Shown piece by piece: positions 23,990-31,450 of a stretch of DNA of 42,341 nt. Source of the stretch: Deltaproteobacteria bacterium (GTDB lineage: Bacteria > Desulfobacterota > BSN033 > UBA1163); NCBI GenBank assembly GCA_016875195.1, contig VGRY01000034.1, positions 1-42,341 on the forward strand. Direction: 5' to 3'. The translations under genes and the position numbers were made by a program. The notes under the pieces are model-generated. The model had not been told where the DNA came from. It did no database searches and was given only the letters and a program-made list of their open reading frames with translations. Numbering within the stretch: position 1 is the first letter of the stretch; each line of letters opens with the position of its first letter.

Positions 23990-24526
23990 ATGATCTTGTT
24001 TGACGCATCTACCTTAATCTTACTGGCGAAGATAGATATACTCGGTATATTTATTGCAAATTTTGCCAAAAAAGTGGCGATCTCTGATAAAGTGAAAGAA
24101 GAAGTGCTCGAGGGTACAACTCCAGATGTTCCCTTCATTCGAAAACTCATTCAAGAAGGAAAAATTGAGGTTTTCAAATCAAAAGAGAAAAAACTCGGAA
24201 GAAAGCTGGTAGAAGATTTCAATATTGATGAAGGGGAAGCCGAAACATTAGCAATTGCAATTGAGGAAAAGGCATCTCTTGTCGCCACGGATGATAAGAA
24301 CGCAATCAGAGCCTGCAAAATCATGAAATTAGAGTTTACCACAGCCATCGCCATTTTAGTCCGGGCCTGTGAGAAGGGATTGATTGAAGGAGATGAAGCC
24401 TTGACCAAGTTACAAAAATTCCAATCCCTTGCAAGGTATAAAAAAAGAATCATCGAGACTGCAAGAAATCAGATAGAAGGAGTTGCTAAGTATGGCAAAA
24501 AAAACGGTAAGCATACGAATGGATGA
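23990..24526 (+). CDS. PIN-domain toxin (VapC-like)
   Basis: The 178-residue protein has the PIN core: Asp5 in LFDASTLILLAK, the acidic pair in NIDEGEAETLAIAIEE (about 75-90), and LVATDDKNAIRACK (about 98-111). These acidic residues bind Mg/Mn in VapC-type ribonucleases. The C-terminal extension FQSLARYKKRIIETARNQIE is longer than in minimal VapC. There is no ribosome site and a promoter ends about 9 bp before the ATG, so the message is probably leaderless. The antitoxin gene overlaps its end by 35 bp. Confidence 0.82.
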   Translation: MILFDASTLILLAKIDILGIFIANFAKKVAISDKVKEEVLEGTTPDVPFIRKLIQEGKIEVFKSKEKKLGRKLVEDFNIDEGEAETLAIAIEEKASLVATDDKNAIRACKIMKLEFTTAIAILVRACEKGLIEGDEALTKLQKFQSLARYKKRIIETARNQIEGVAKYGKKNGKHTNG

Positions 24527-24791
24527 TGAAGATTACCGCTTTCTGTCGGTTTTGGCCAAGGAAGAGCGGGAAGATGTTTCTAAAAAGGTGAGAAAGCTCG
24601 TTGATCTTGGTAGGGTGATGCTTGCTATAGAGAAATACAAGAAGTCAGAGGCCTCCATCGAAAGAGCGGCTCGAATAGCCGGAGTCTCCGTCTCAAAAAT
24701 GATGGACATACTTCAAGAACACAGCGTTGAAATGAATCTCGAACACGAGGATTATCTGAAAGGATTAGACTCTCTCCGGAAGTCCTGGTGA
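24492..24791 (+). CDS. Ribbon-helix-helix/UPF0175-like antitoxin
   Basis: The ATG at 24492 has AAGGAG 9 nt upstream. The 99-residue protein starts KTVSIRMDDEDYRFLSVLAK, an RHH-type beta strand and helix. It continues with a UPF0175-like helix-turn-helix region, ASIERAARIAGVSVSKMMDILQE, common in proteins paired with PIN toxins. It is the second gene of the pair, the reverse of the commonest vapBC order, and begins inside the toxin gene with a stronger ribosome site than the toxin. Confidence 0.75.
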   Translation: MAKKTVSIRMDDEDYRFLSVLAKEEREDVSKKVRKLVDLGRVMLAIEKYKKSEASIERAARIAGVSVSKMMDILQEHSVEMNLEHEDYLKGLDSLRKSW

Positions 24792-24991
24792 AAGATGGGG
24801 GTGTAGGAAAAGGAAGGGGGGCTAAGAAAATAGACCTGGCTCACAATCGTTAAAAGGAGAGTGAGAAAACAGTAGTTCCGTTTTTAAATTTTATCTCCGA
24901 ATGTTTCCAGAAATTCTGCGGGTGATAAGATTCTGGTTCCTTGGTCTCATGCCAGCCAGTGCTCCCGTGTCTTCTTGCATCTCCCATTTTT

Positions 24992-25513
24992 TTATAACGA
25001 GCCGTCCAGTTCATCGGCGACGGGTTTCTTGCAGGCTCTGCAGCGCTGGGCGCCTCTGAAGAGCGGTTCGCCGCAAAAGGAGCAGTGATAGCGCTCGCAT
25101 TCTGATCGCGCCCATTCGACACTGCCTTTCTCATCGCCGTGTTGAGCTACTTTCGGTCGCCAAACGGGAATGGCTCTCTTCATCACTCTAAGTCCGGTGG
25201 GAAAACCAAAGTTCTCAATCAAACCGCACGGCCATTCCTTGCACTGATGGCAGGAATAAAGTCCTTTCGATCTTACGCAATTTCTTATTGAGCATGTCTT
25301 GCAATAGGTATAGAGTTTCTCAGGTGGATCAGGTTGCATACAACCGAGACATTCGGTCTCTTCCGGTTTTGTCCCGTAGAGGTTTCCCATGACCGCCCTG
25401 AATTTTTCATTCTTATCCCTTGTGGCAAGATAGACTCCGCAGACACCACAATAGAGCCCGCAGGGCGCCATCAAATTCTTATTACTTATTTCTTCTTCAG
25501 TCCAGCCTTTCAT
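24992..25513 (-). CDS. DUF3795-family cysteine-rich protein with C-terminal zinc ribbon
   Basis: The start at 25513 has GGGAGGGCGATCGC upstream; the preceding 25 residues are unsupported. The 173-residue protein begins with the DUF3795 signature LMAPCGLYCGVCGVYLA and contains ECLGCMQPD, YCKTCSIRNCV and YSCHQCKEWPC. The tail (CSFCGEPLFRGAQRCRACKKP) is a separate zinc ribbon. The family is common in anaerobes and uncharacterised; many cysteines imply a metal or iron-sulfur site. It stands alone on the minus strand. The 200-bp gap to the PIN-RHH pair shows nothing I can name. Confidence 0.78.
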   Translation of the reverse strand: MKGWTEEEISNKNLMAPCGLYCGVCGVYLATRDKNEKFRAVMGNLYGTKPEETECLGCMQPDPPEKLYTYCKTCSIRNCVRSKGLYSCHQCKEWPCGLIENFGFPTGLRVMKRAIPVWRPKVAQHGDEKGSVEWARSECERYHCSFCGEPLFRGAQRCRACKKPVADELDGSL

Positions 25514-25651
25514 GCGATCGCCCTCCCGCTTTAGTGATAAAAAAGGGATTTCGTCCAACGGCAAAGGTGACGATGCCCGTATCGTCAAAAACAGGCTACG
25601 TTTGTCGTCTTTAATTCATTTAAACGTAACTGTTTCCGAATGTCAAAACAA

Positions 25652-25685
25652 CCTGCCTGCGCGAAGCTGCTTCGGCGAAGGCAGG
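25652..25685. repeat. 34-bp palindromic repeat, copy 1
   Basis: The unit is an imperfect hairpin built of CCTGCCTGCGCGAAGC, one variable base and GCTTCGGC, ending AGGCAGG. The same 34-bp unit recurs at 38140-38173 with three differences (at the variable base and in the two bases after GCTTCGGC). Confidence 0.75.
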
Positions 25686-25738
25686 GGCTTCGTAACCTTA
25701 ACCATAACCATATTCAAAGGCATGGTTTATCCAACGAA

Positions 25739-25768
25739 TTGACCTCAACCAGCATTTTCTTTTATAAA
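25739..25768 (+). promoter_or_regulatory. Promoter of the HAD phosphatase gene
   Basis: TTGACC (25739-25744), 18 bp, TATAAA (25763-25768). Only 8 nt separate the -10 from the ATG, and no ribosome site is present, so transcription should begin at or next to the start codon. Confidence 0.6.
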
Positions 25769-25776
25769 AGTATGTA

Positions 25777-26433
25777 ATGTCAACCGAAAAGAAAAAGCAA
25801 TACAAACTGGTCATCTTTGACCTCGATGGGACGCTGACCCGGGAACGATCCATCTGGGAATATATCCATGTCCGGTTGGGGAAATGGTACGGATTTGCGG
25901 AAGAGTATCAGAAACAGTTTCTGGCCGGGAAGATTTCTTACAAAGAGTTCTGTGAGCGTGATGCCGAAGTTTGGAGAGGGATGAAAGTTGAAGAGATGAT
26001 GGAAATCATTAAGACCGTCCCGTTTCATCCCGGAGTGGACGAGTTGATCTCCCATCTAAAGCAGAAAGGCATGATACTTTCGATGGTCTCCTCCGGACTT
26101 TCTCTTTTGACCAACTGGGTCCATGAAAGATATGGTTTCGATCACTCTGTCTCTAATGAGATTCTCTGTGAGGATGGAATGCTCACCGGAAGGGTGAGCA
26201 TTCAGGTTCATTATGATAAGAAGGCCGAATGGGTTAGGAAGGTCCTTGACCAATATGAGATTAAGTCTGAAGAGGCGATTGCTATCGGAGATAGCAAAGG
26301 CGATATAGATATGTTTCAAATGGTAGGGTTTGCAATCGCTTTCAATTCATCCTGTGCTGAACTTGATCAGGTTGCCAGCATATGCGTTCGAAGTCAGAAT
26401 CTGGCAGATATTATTCCAAGGCTTCCTATTTAA
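25777..26433 (+). CDS. HAD-superfamily phosphatase, SerB-like (HAD-IB)
   Basis: The 218-residue protein has motif I FDLDGTLT (nucleophile Asp15, acid/base Asp17) and a helical cap (about 25-85). Motif II is MVSSGLS, motif III the Lys in VHYDKKAEWV, and motif IV AIGDSKGDIDMF. This order is that of phosphoserine phosphatase-like HAD-IB enzymes, which cleave phosphate monoesters in the cytoplasm. The specific substrate is not readable. A PAP2-type phosphatase follows on the same strand after a palindromic repeat. Confidence 0.88.
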   Translation: MSTEKKKQYKLVIFDLDGTLTRERSIWEYIHVRLGKWYGFAEEYQKQFLAGKISYKEFCERDAEVWRGMKVEEMMEIIKTVPFHPGVDELISHLKQKGMILSMVSSGLSLLTNWVHERYGFDHSVSNEILCEDGMLTGRVSIQVHYDKKAEWVRKVLDQYEIKSEEAIAIGDSKGDIDMFQMVGFAIAFNSSCAELDQVASICVRSQNLADIIPRLPI

Positions 26434-26466
26434 AATAAGGTGGGAGGATTGGGAGATGGAGAGATA

Positions 26467-26525
26467 TGTAGCGTCGGCATTTATTGCCGACGTTTTCCTC
26501 GCCCCCAGTAAATGGGGGCGCTACA
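26467..26525. repeat. Double-hairpin palindromic repeat (59 bp)
   Basis: Outer arms TGTAGCG (26467-26473) and CGCTACA (26519-26525) enclose two adjacent hairpins: CGTCGGCA/TGCCGACG (26472-26492) and CGCCCCCA/TGGGGGCG (26500-26520). It sits between the two phosphatase genes and looks like a dispersed REP-type unit. Confidence 0.75.
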
Positions 26526-26537
26526 GGTCTAAATAAC

Positions 26538-27062
26538 ATGGAATGGGAATTAAACTTCATGAGATGGGGGAATCGATGGTGGAGTTCGTCCCTTCTTGAC
26601 TATACCATCCCCTGGCTGACCTATCTCGGAAGTCATTTTGCCGTGATTCTCTTTATCCTTCTCACCTTAATCATCACTAAACAGAGAAAAATATTCCGGC
26701 GTCTCCTCCTTCTCTACGGCATCCAATCTGCCATTGTTTACGGCCTCAAATTTCTCATCCAGCGTGAAAGACCTTTTTACTTCCTTCAGGAAATGGGTTC
26801 CAAACTCTCCAAAGGACCAGGCGAAATCCTTGATCCCAGTTTCCCAAGCGCCCATGCGGCCTTATCATTTATGATGGCTACTCTATTGGCTTATTGGTTT
26901 CCCCGGTTCGGGATTATTTTTTATGTGATCGCTTCATTCATCGCATGGACAAGAATCTACCTTGGGCTACATTTTCCTACAGATGTTTTGGTGGGAAGTT
27001 TGTTGGGGTATGGAATAACGAAGCTCTTTCTTCAATACATCAGCTTAGAAAGGAGTGAGTGA
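26538..27062 (+). CDS. PAP2-family membrane phosphatase
   Basis: The ATG at 26538 (MEWELNFMRWG) is chosen because upstream codons lie in a palindromic repeat. The 174-residue protein has about five membrane helices and the three PAP2 motifs: KFLIQRERP, PSAHAAL (the family consensus is PSGH) and TRIYLGLHFPTDVLVG with the catalytic His. Such enzymes remove phosphate from lipid phosphates or undecaprenyl pyrophosphate at the outer face of the membrane. Its last 18 bp overlap the end of the convergent GntR gene. Confidence 0.85.
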   Translation: MEWELNFMRWGNRWWSSSLLDYTIPWLTYLGSHFAVILFILLTLIITKQRKIFRRLLLLYGIQSAIVYGLKFLIQRERPFYFLQEMGSKLSKGPGEILDPSFPSAHAALSFMMATLLAYWFPRFGIIFYVIASFIAWTRIYLGLHFPTDVLVGSLLGYGITKLFLQYISLERSE

Positions 27063-27776
27063 GTTTCTTTCTCGGTAGGTTTTCTCCATTTTGATAAAAT
27101 ATTCGCCGAAGGCAAGGGTGTGTTTTTTCATTGCTTCATGCGCGGCCTCCGAATTGCCGGCCACCACTGCCTCCACAACAGCGCCATGCATCCCCCTCGG
27201 ATGGACCGTATCCACATCAGGATTGACTGCCTCGACCACTCTCTTGGTCAATTTCAACAAGGACCTCATCAAGGCCTCGAGAAAACGATTGCCACACATT
27301 TGAGCCAATATAAAATGGACCTTTTGCTTCCGATCCACATCTAACGATAAGGATATGATAGAGAGTTCTTCGATTTCCATGGCCTCCTTCAATTGCTTTG
27401 CATATTCGGGCGTGATGTTTAGTGCGGCTAACCGGGCTACTTCGGGTTCAATGATCAGTCTCACATGGTGAAGTTCAGGAATCGAGATATTATTCGTTGA
27501 GAAAAGGTCAAGAAAAGCATTTATTAGATAATCGAAGGTCAATTCAGTGACAAAAGCACCTCCATTTGCACCTGATCGTGTGACGATAAATCCTGAATTT
27601 TCAAGCGTTCTAATCGCTTCTCTTATTGCCAAACGACTGACATGGAACTCTTCAGCAAGTTCTCGTTCAGAGGGAAGTTTATCCCCTGCCTTAAAATTGC
27701 CTGATATGATCGAATGCTTAAGCTGTTCAACCACCTCTCCAGATATTCTTGATTGTTTAACAGGTTTAAATTGCAT
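27045..27776 (-). CDS. GntR-family regulator, FadR subgroup
   Basis: The 243-residue protein has a winged helix at about 10-75 (VVEQLKHSIISGNFKAGDKL, ELAEEFHVSRLAIREAIRTL, and the wing RSGANGGAFV). An FCD domain follows (about 95-225), with Asp in DVDRKQKVHFI and His residues in RGMHGAVVEAV and MKKHTLAFGEY as likely metal or ligand contacts. AAGGGG precedes the ATG. It is divergent from the acyl-CoA ligase/TRAP operon, which it most likely represses until the imported acid or its CoA ester binds. Confidence 0.87.
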   Translation of the reverse strand: MQFKPVKQSRISGEVVEQLKHSIISGNFKAGDKLPSERELAEEFHVSRLAIREAIRTLENSGFIVTRSGANGGAFVTELTFDYLINAFLDLFSTNNISIPELHHVRLIIEPEVARLAALNITPEYAKQLKEAMEIEELSIISLSLDVDRKQKVHFILAQMCGNRFLEALMRSLLKLTKRVVEAVNPDVDTVHPRGMHGAVVEAVVAGNSEAAHEAMKKHTLAFGEYFIKMEKTYRERNSLTPF

Positions 27777-27838
27777 TGTAATACCCCTTCCTCACAATGA
27801 AGGTATATCAAAAGTTTTTTAAAAAATCAATATTTTTA

Positions 27839-27867
27839 TTGACAAAATTTTTTGATTGGGATAAATA
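27839..27867 (+). promoter_or_regulatory. Promoter of the ligase-TRAP operon
   Basis: TTGACA (27839-27844), 17 bp, TAAATA (27862-27867). ATTGG (27855-27859) and CCAAT (27873-27877) form a short inverted repeat around the -10 and may be the GntR operator. A leader of about 55 nt follows. Confidence 0.6.
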
Positions 27868-27927
27868 TTGAACCAATTACATTAATAGAGAATAGTTAAA
27901 ATACCTTGCGAAAAAGAGATCGCACCT

Positions 27928-29433
27928 ATGAATTTAGCCAATAATCTTGAAAAGTCAGCCTATTTTTTCCCTGAGCGGCCCGCTGTCTGCGAAAATGGAC
28001 GAACCGCCACATATCAACAGCTCAATGAACAAGCAAACCGAATTGCCACATCGCTCATCAAAATGGGCGTTGGTCAAGGAGACCTTATTGGTCTGCTTGC
28101 CCCCAACTCCATGGATTGGATGTCTATCTATTTTGGGGTAATGAAAACGGGTGCCGTTGCCATTACCTTTTCAAGTCTTTTGAAGGGCGACGAACTTTCC
28201 CTTCTGGTTCGTCACTCCCAACCTCGAATCGTATTCACATATAACGAGAAATTGGATGACCTTTTCAGATTAAAAGACCCCTGTGGTATCGAAAAGATCA
28301 TTTCTCCCCATGGGGATCTCGATTTAGGATGGGTGCTTCAAAATGGATCTCCTCACTTTAAAGCGATTGAGCGGGACAGGGGGGATACAGCAGCCATCCT
28401 TTATACCGGAGGAACAACCGGAACCCCGAAGGGCGCCATGCTCACACACGAAGGGATCAATTTTTCCAGTTTCAGTATCGCTCATTTTGAACGAAACACC
28501 GAAGACGATAGGGCCTTATGCTTTATGCCATTCAACCATGTCTTCGGTCAGATCCACATTATGAACGCCACGATCATGACCGGGGGATGCCTGGAGATTC
28601 TTCCCTCCTTTGACCTGGGAAAAACCCTTGAGTTGATGGCCGCTGGCCGGATTACAAAATTCTTTGCCGTGCCTACGATCTATGTCCGTTTGCTTGGGGT
28701 AAACGATCTGAGTGAAAAGTTGGGCAAGCTCCGCTACTGTTTTTCAGCGGCGGCCTCCCTGCCCAGGGAGATCGTCAAACAGTGGAAAGAACGAACGGGG
28801 ATTAAAATCTGTGAGTCATACGGAATGACAGAAGGCATGCCGGTTACCTATAACCATTATTATCCAGACAGGCATGTGGTAGGATCCGTAGGCCAGGTGA
28901 TTCATGGAGTGGAAGTCCAGATTAGAGACACCGCGGGCAATTTATTGGAGCAGGGCCATGAAGGCGAGATCTGTTTTCGGGGACAAGTTGTGATGAAAGG
29001 TTACTTGAACAACCCCGAAAGCAATCTCTCCGCATTCTGGGAGAACGGATGGTTACGGTCAGGAGATATTGGCCTATTCGATTCCGATGGATACCTTTAC
29101 ATTGTTGACCGCCTTAAGGATATGATTATTACTGGAGGTGAAAATGTCTATCCCCGGGAAATAGAAGAGGTGCTCTATGTTCGACCGGAGGTGCAAGAAT
29201 GTGCGGTCGTTGGATTTCCAGATAAAGAATGGGGTGAGCGAGTAGCCGTGTTTATTATTCCCAAACCAGGCCAGAACATCAATCCAGAAGAACTCAAAGC
29301 TTTTCTCAAATCGCGTCTCTCGCCTTTCAAAGTTCCAAAGGATTATATCATTGTTAGTGAGATGCCCAAAAGCCCCGCTGGGAAAATCTTAAAGAGAGAG
29401 TTAAGAAAACAGTTCCTTGGACAGAAGCCTTGA
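27928..29433 (+). CDS. AMP-forming acyl-CoA synthetase/ligase
   Basis: The 501-residue enzyme has all ANL-superfamily motifs: ILYTGGTTGTPKGAMLTH (phosphate loop, about 156-173), YGMTEGMP, SGDIGLFDSDGYLYIVDR (hinge) and KMSP-like SPAGKILKREL with the catalytic Lys near the C-terminus. It should adenylate a carboxylic acid and pass it to CoA in the cytoplasm. It is the first gene of the operon with TRAP dctP, dctQ and dctM, so the imported solute is probably its acid substrate. A weak AGAGAT ribosome site precedes the ATG. Chain length or ring specificity cannot be read from sequence. Confidence 0.88.
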   Translation: MNLANNLEKSAYFFPERPAVCENGRTATYQQLNEQANRIATSLIKMGVGQGDLIGLLAPNSMDWMSIYFGVMKTGAVAITFSSLLKGDELSLLVRHSQPRIVFTYNEKLDDLFRLKDPCGIEKIISPHGDLDLGWVLQNGSPHFKAIERDRGDTAAILYTGGTTGTPKGAMLTHEGINFSSFSIAHFERNTEDDRALCFMPFNHVFGQIHIMNATIMTGGCLEILPSFDLGKTLELMAAGRITKFFAVPTIYVRLLGVNDLSEKLGKLRYCFSAAASLPREIVKQWKERTGIKICESYGMTEGMPVTYNHYYPDRHVVGSVGQVIHGVEVQIRDTAGNLLEQGHEGEICFRGQVVMKGYLNNPESNLSAFWENGWLRSGDIGLFDSDGYLYIVDRLKDMIITGGENVYPREIEEVLYVRPEVQECAVVGFPDKEWGERVAVFIIPKPGQNINPEELKAFLKSRLSPFKVPKDYIIVSEMPKSPAGKILKRELRKQFLGQKP

Positions 29434-29509
29434 GTAGTGCTATCGACTTTCAAATTTCTTATGAGAGGCGGAAACATGAGATAGTAAAAATTTACAAGTT
29501 GAATTAAAG

Positions 29510-29520
29510 AAAGGAGGTGA
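29510..29520 (+). promoter_or_regulatory. Orphan perfect Shine-Dalgarno sequence in second dctP leader
   Basis: AAAGGAGGTGA with no start codon at working distance lies 86 nt before the dctP ATG, which has its own AAAGGAGGAAAG site. It matches the element before the other dctP (339-349). Confidence 0.4.
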
Positions 29521-29606
29521 AGGTTTTTTAAAGCATGTTGTGCTAAACCTAAACAAACCGAACCATCGTCATGCTTCAATGACGAACAGAACAAAGGAGG
29601 AAAGAG

Positions 29607-30614
29607 ATGAAGGAGAGAATCGTATCTATTTTAGTTGCAGCAGTTTTTATCACCGGTCTGATGGGTTTAGGCACTCAGAGAGAGGCTTCAGCCGCAGAGC
29701 TAACCCTCAGTCATATGGCGCCTGCGGGTTCTGTCATAGATAAACAGCTCGCTGCTTGGGCAGAAAAGGTGAAGAAGGACAGTGGCGGCAAATTGAGTAT
29801 CCGCATCTTTCCGGGTGCAACACTGATCAAACCTGTGGAGACGTTCAGCGGCATCGAAAAGGGCATTGCAGATATGGGGGCAAGCTATCGTTACTCCAGA
29901 GCTGGAGCAGAACTGACCGGAATGCTCTCCATGTTTTTAGCCGGTATTCCTGATGCCGCTACGGGATCAAGAATTGTAGCGGAAGTCTGGAAAAACTTTC
30001 CGGAGCTTCGAAAAGAATGGGACACGGTTAAAGTTTTATGGATGAATACCTCTGGTCCGGCTGTGGTTGCGACCACCAAACCTGTTCGCACCATGCCTGA
30101 TCTCAAAGGGTTGGAGCTAAGGGTACCGGTCCCTGAAGCAGCTGACGCCTTAAAACTATTAGGAGGCACTCCGGTAAGCATGACCTCTGCTGACATGGTC
30201 ATTGGTATTCAGAAGGGTACGGTGCATGGCGGTCTGGTTTTCAAAGAGGCAATTGAGGCCTTTAAACTTCCTGTAAAATTCGTCACAGAGTTCGGTATGT
30301 ATCTCTCCAGCAACTGGTTTCTGGTGATGAATCCCAATAGCTGGAATAAGCTATCTCCCGACCTTCAGAAAGTGATCAATGATAGTCTCGAGTGGGGCAG
30401 GAGTGAGTCCATCAAAGCGTTTGATGGGGCGGATTCAGCTGCTGTGGAGTATGGAAAGAAAGAGGGCATGGAGTTCATCAAATTGGCCCCCGCCGAACAG
30501 GCCAAGTGGTTTGAAATCGTTGATGGCAATAACCGAAAGCATGCAGCCGCCCTTGATGCGAAAGGGTACCCTGCAACCAAAGTTCTGGAGTTTGTAAATA
30601 GAATCAGGAAGTAG
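29607..30614 (+). CDS. dctP: TRAP transporter solute-binding protein, DctP family
   Basis: The 335-residue protein has a signal peptide ending near ASAAEL (about residue 30). The mature protein starts LTLSHMAPAGS. The DctP core includes KKDSGGKLSIRIFPGATL, the ligand-carboxylate region LKGLELRVPVPEAADALKLLG with the conserved Arg that in the family binds the substrate carboxylate, and GGLVFKEAIEAFKL. It delivers an organic acid to the DctQM permease encoded downstream. AAAGGAGG is optimally placed. A hairpin after the stop and a fold-back element separate it from dctQ. Confidence 0.9.
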   Translation: MKERIVSILVAAVFITGLMGLGTQREASAAELTLSHMAPAGSVIDKQLAAWAEKVKKDSGGKLSIRIFPGATLIKPVETFSGIEKGIADMGASYRYSRAGAELTGMLSMFLAGIPDAATGSRIVAEVWKNFPELRKEWDTVKVLWMNTSGPAVVATTKPVRTMPDLKGLELRVPVPEAADALKLLGGTPVSMTSADMVIGIQKGTVHGGLVFKEAIEAFKLPVKFVTEFGMYLSSNWFLVMNPNSWNKLSPDLQKVINDSLEWGRSESIKAFDGADSAAVEYGKKEGMEFIKLAPAEQAKWFEIVDGNNRKHAAALDAKGYPATKVLEFVNRIRK

Positions 30615-30626
30615 GGATAAATCATA

Positions 30627-30663
30627 GAGCTATGCTGTGTGTTTTTCACGCACAGCATAGCTC
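30627..30663 (+). terminator. 13-bp perfect hairpin after dctP (stabiliser or attenuator)
   Basis: GAGCTATGCTGTG (30627-30639) and CACAGCATAGCTC (30651-30663) pair perfectly around an 11-base loop. No T-run follows, so it is a weak intrinsic terminator. It more likely protects the dctP message and lets the binding protein be made in excess over the permease. Confidence 0.6.
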
Positions 30664-30706
30664 ATCATCATACTGTTTTACGCTAATACACCCGCCAGTT
30701 GCAAAA

Positions 30707-30874
30707 ACGGGCAAGGGCAATCCGCCCTACAAGGCTTCGAATGGCGGTTTTTATAATTTTATGGAATACAGGAGACTTCACCGAAAGTGAATTTCGGCAG
30801 GGAAACGAAACGTAAGTGCTGATACGGAAAAAGGTTCACCTCGAAGCCTTTCCGAACGGATCGCCCTTGCCCGT
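30707..30874. mobile_element. 168-bp MITE-like fold-back element
   Basis: Terminal 34-bp inverted repeats (30707-30740 and 30841-30874) match except for an internal six-base block and one further base. ACGGGCAAGGGC pairs with GCCCTTGCCCGT, and AAGGCTTCGA with TCGAAGCCTT. A small internal stem CCGAAA/TTTCGG lies at 30781-30797. It has no coding capacity. Confidence 0.65.
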
Positions 30875-30964
30875 ATGAGCAGAAGTTATGCAACATCTGG
30901 GTACAAATAGCACTGCCCTGAAAGGGCCAGCTTCCGTCCATTATTTTTAGAAGGGGGTTTACCC

Positions 30965-31450
30965 GTGGTAACCTGGTTAAAATTTACCGCAAAAAAACTA
31001 CCTCTCATCATTTCATCCATTTCATTGGTGATGATGATGCTTGTCGTCGTCATCCACGTGATCGGACGCAATTTTTTCAAGTCGCCACTCTACGGTGGCG
31101 TGGAACTCATCAGCCTTTCCGGCGTTTTCCTTATCTCTTTTGCTTTAGGGTATGCGCAACTGCAAAAAGCTCATATTATTGTCGAGATCCTGGTTTCCAG
31201 ACTACCCAGGTTAATTCAGACACCCATTACCTTTTTTGTCATGGTTGTCAACTTGGTTACTATTACACTTCTGATTTGGGGAGGCCTCGATTTTTTCTGG
31301 GAAGCCATTACCAAACGAGGATCCTATACTCTTGTGCTGCATCTGCCTTTAGCTCCGTTTCGATTCATCTGGGTGTTAGGTTGTGCGGCGCTCTGGGGAT
31401 ATTTTCTATATGACTTCATCCAAATTCTAAGAAAGGGAAAACGAACTTGA
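30965..31450 (+). CDS. dctQ: TRAP transporter small permease, DctQ family
   Basis: The 161-residue protein has four membrane helices. It carries DctQ marks: VIHVIGRNFFKSPLYGGVELISL after the first helix, and ALGYAQLQKAHIIVEILVSRLP. DctQ pairs with DctM in the sodium-driven permease. The start is GTG, preceded by AAGGGGG. Its stop overlaps the dctM start by 4 bp. Confidence 0.88.
   Translation: MVTWLKFTAKKLPLIISSISLVMMMLVVVIHVIGRNFFKSPLYGGVELISLSGVFLISFALGYAQLQKAHIIVEILVSRLPRLIQTPITFFVMVVNLVTITLLIWGGLDFFWEAITKRGSYTLVLHLPLAPFRFIWVLGCAALWGYFLYDFIQILRKGKRT

Larger units (their letters stand above)
30615..30964. other. 350-bp intergenic region between dctP and dctQ
   Basis: No gene fits here. 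The gap holds a strong hairpin directly after dctP (30627-30663), a 168-bp fold-back element (30707-30874) and the AAGGGGG ribosome site of dctQ. I see no good promoter. A gap this long inside a TRAP operon is unusual, and these elements fill most of it. Confidence 0.6.
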
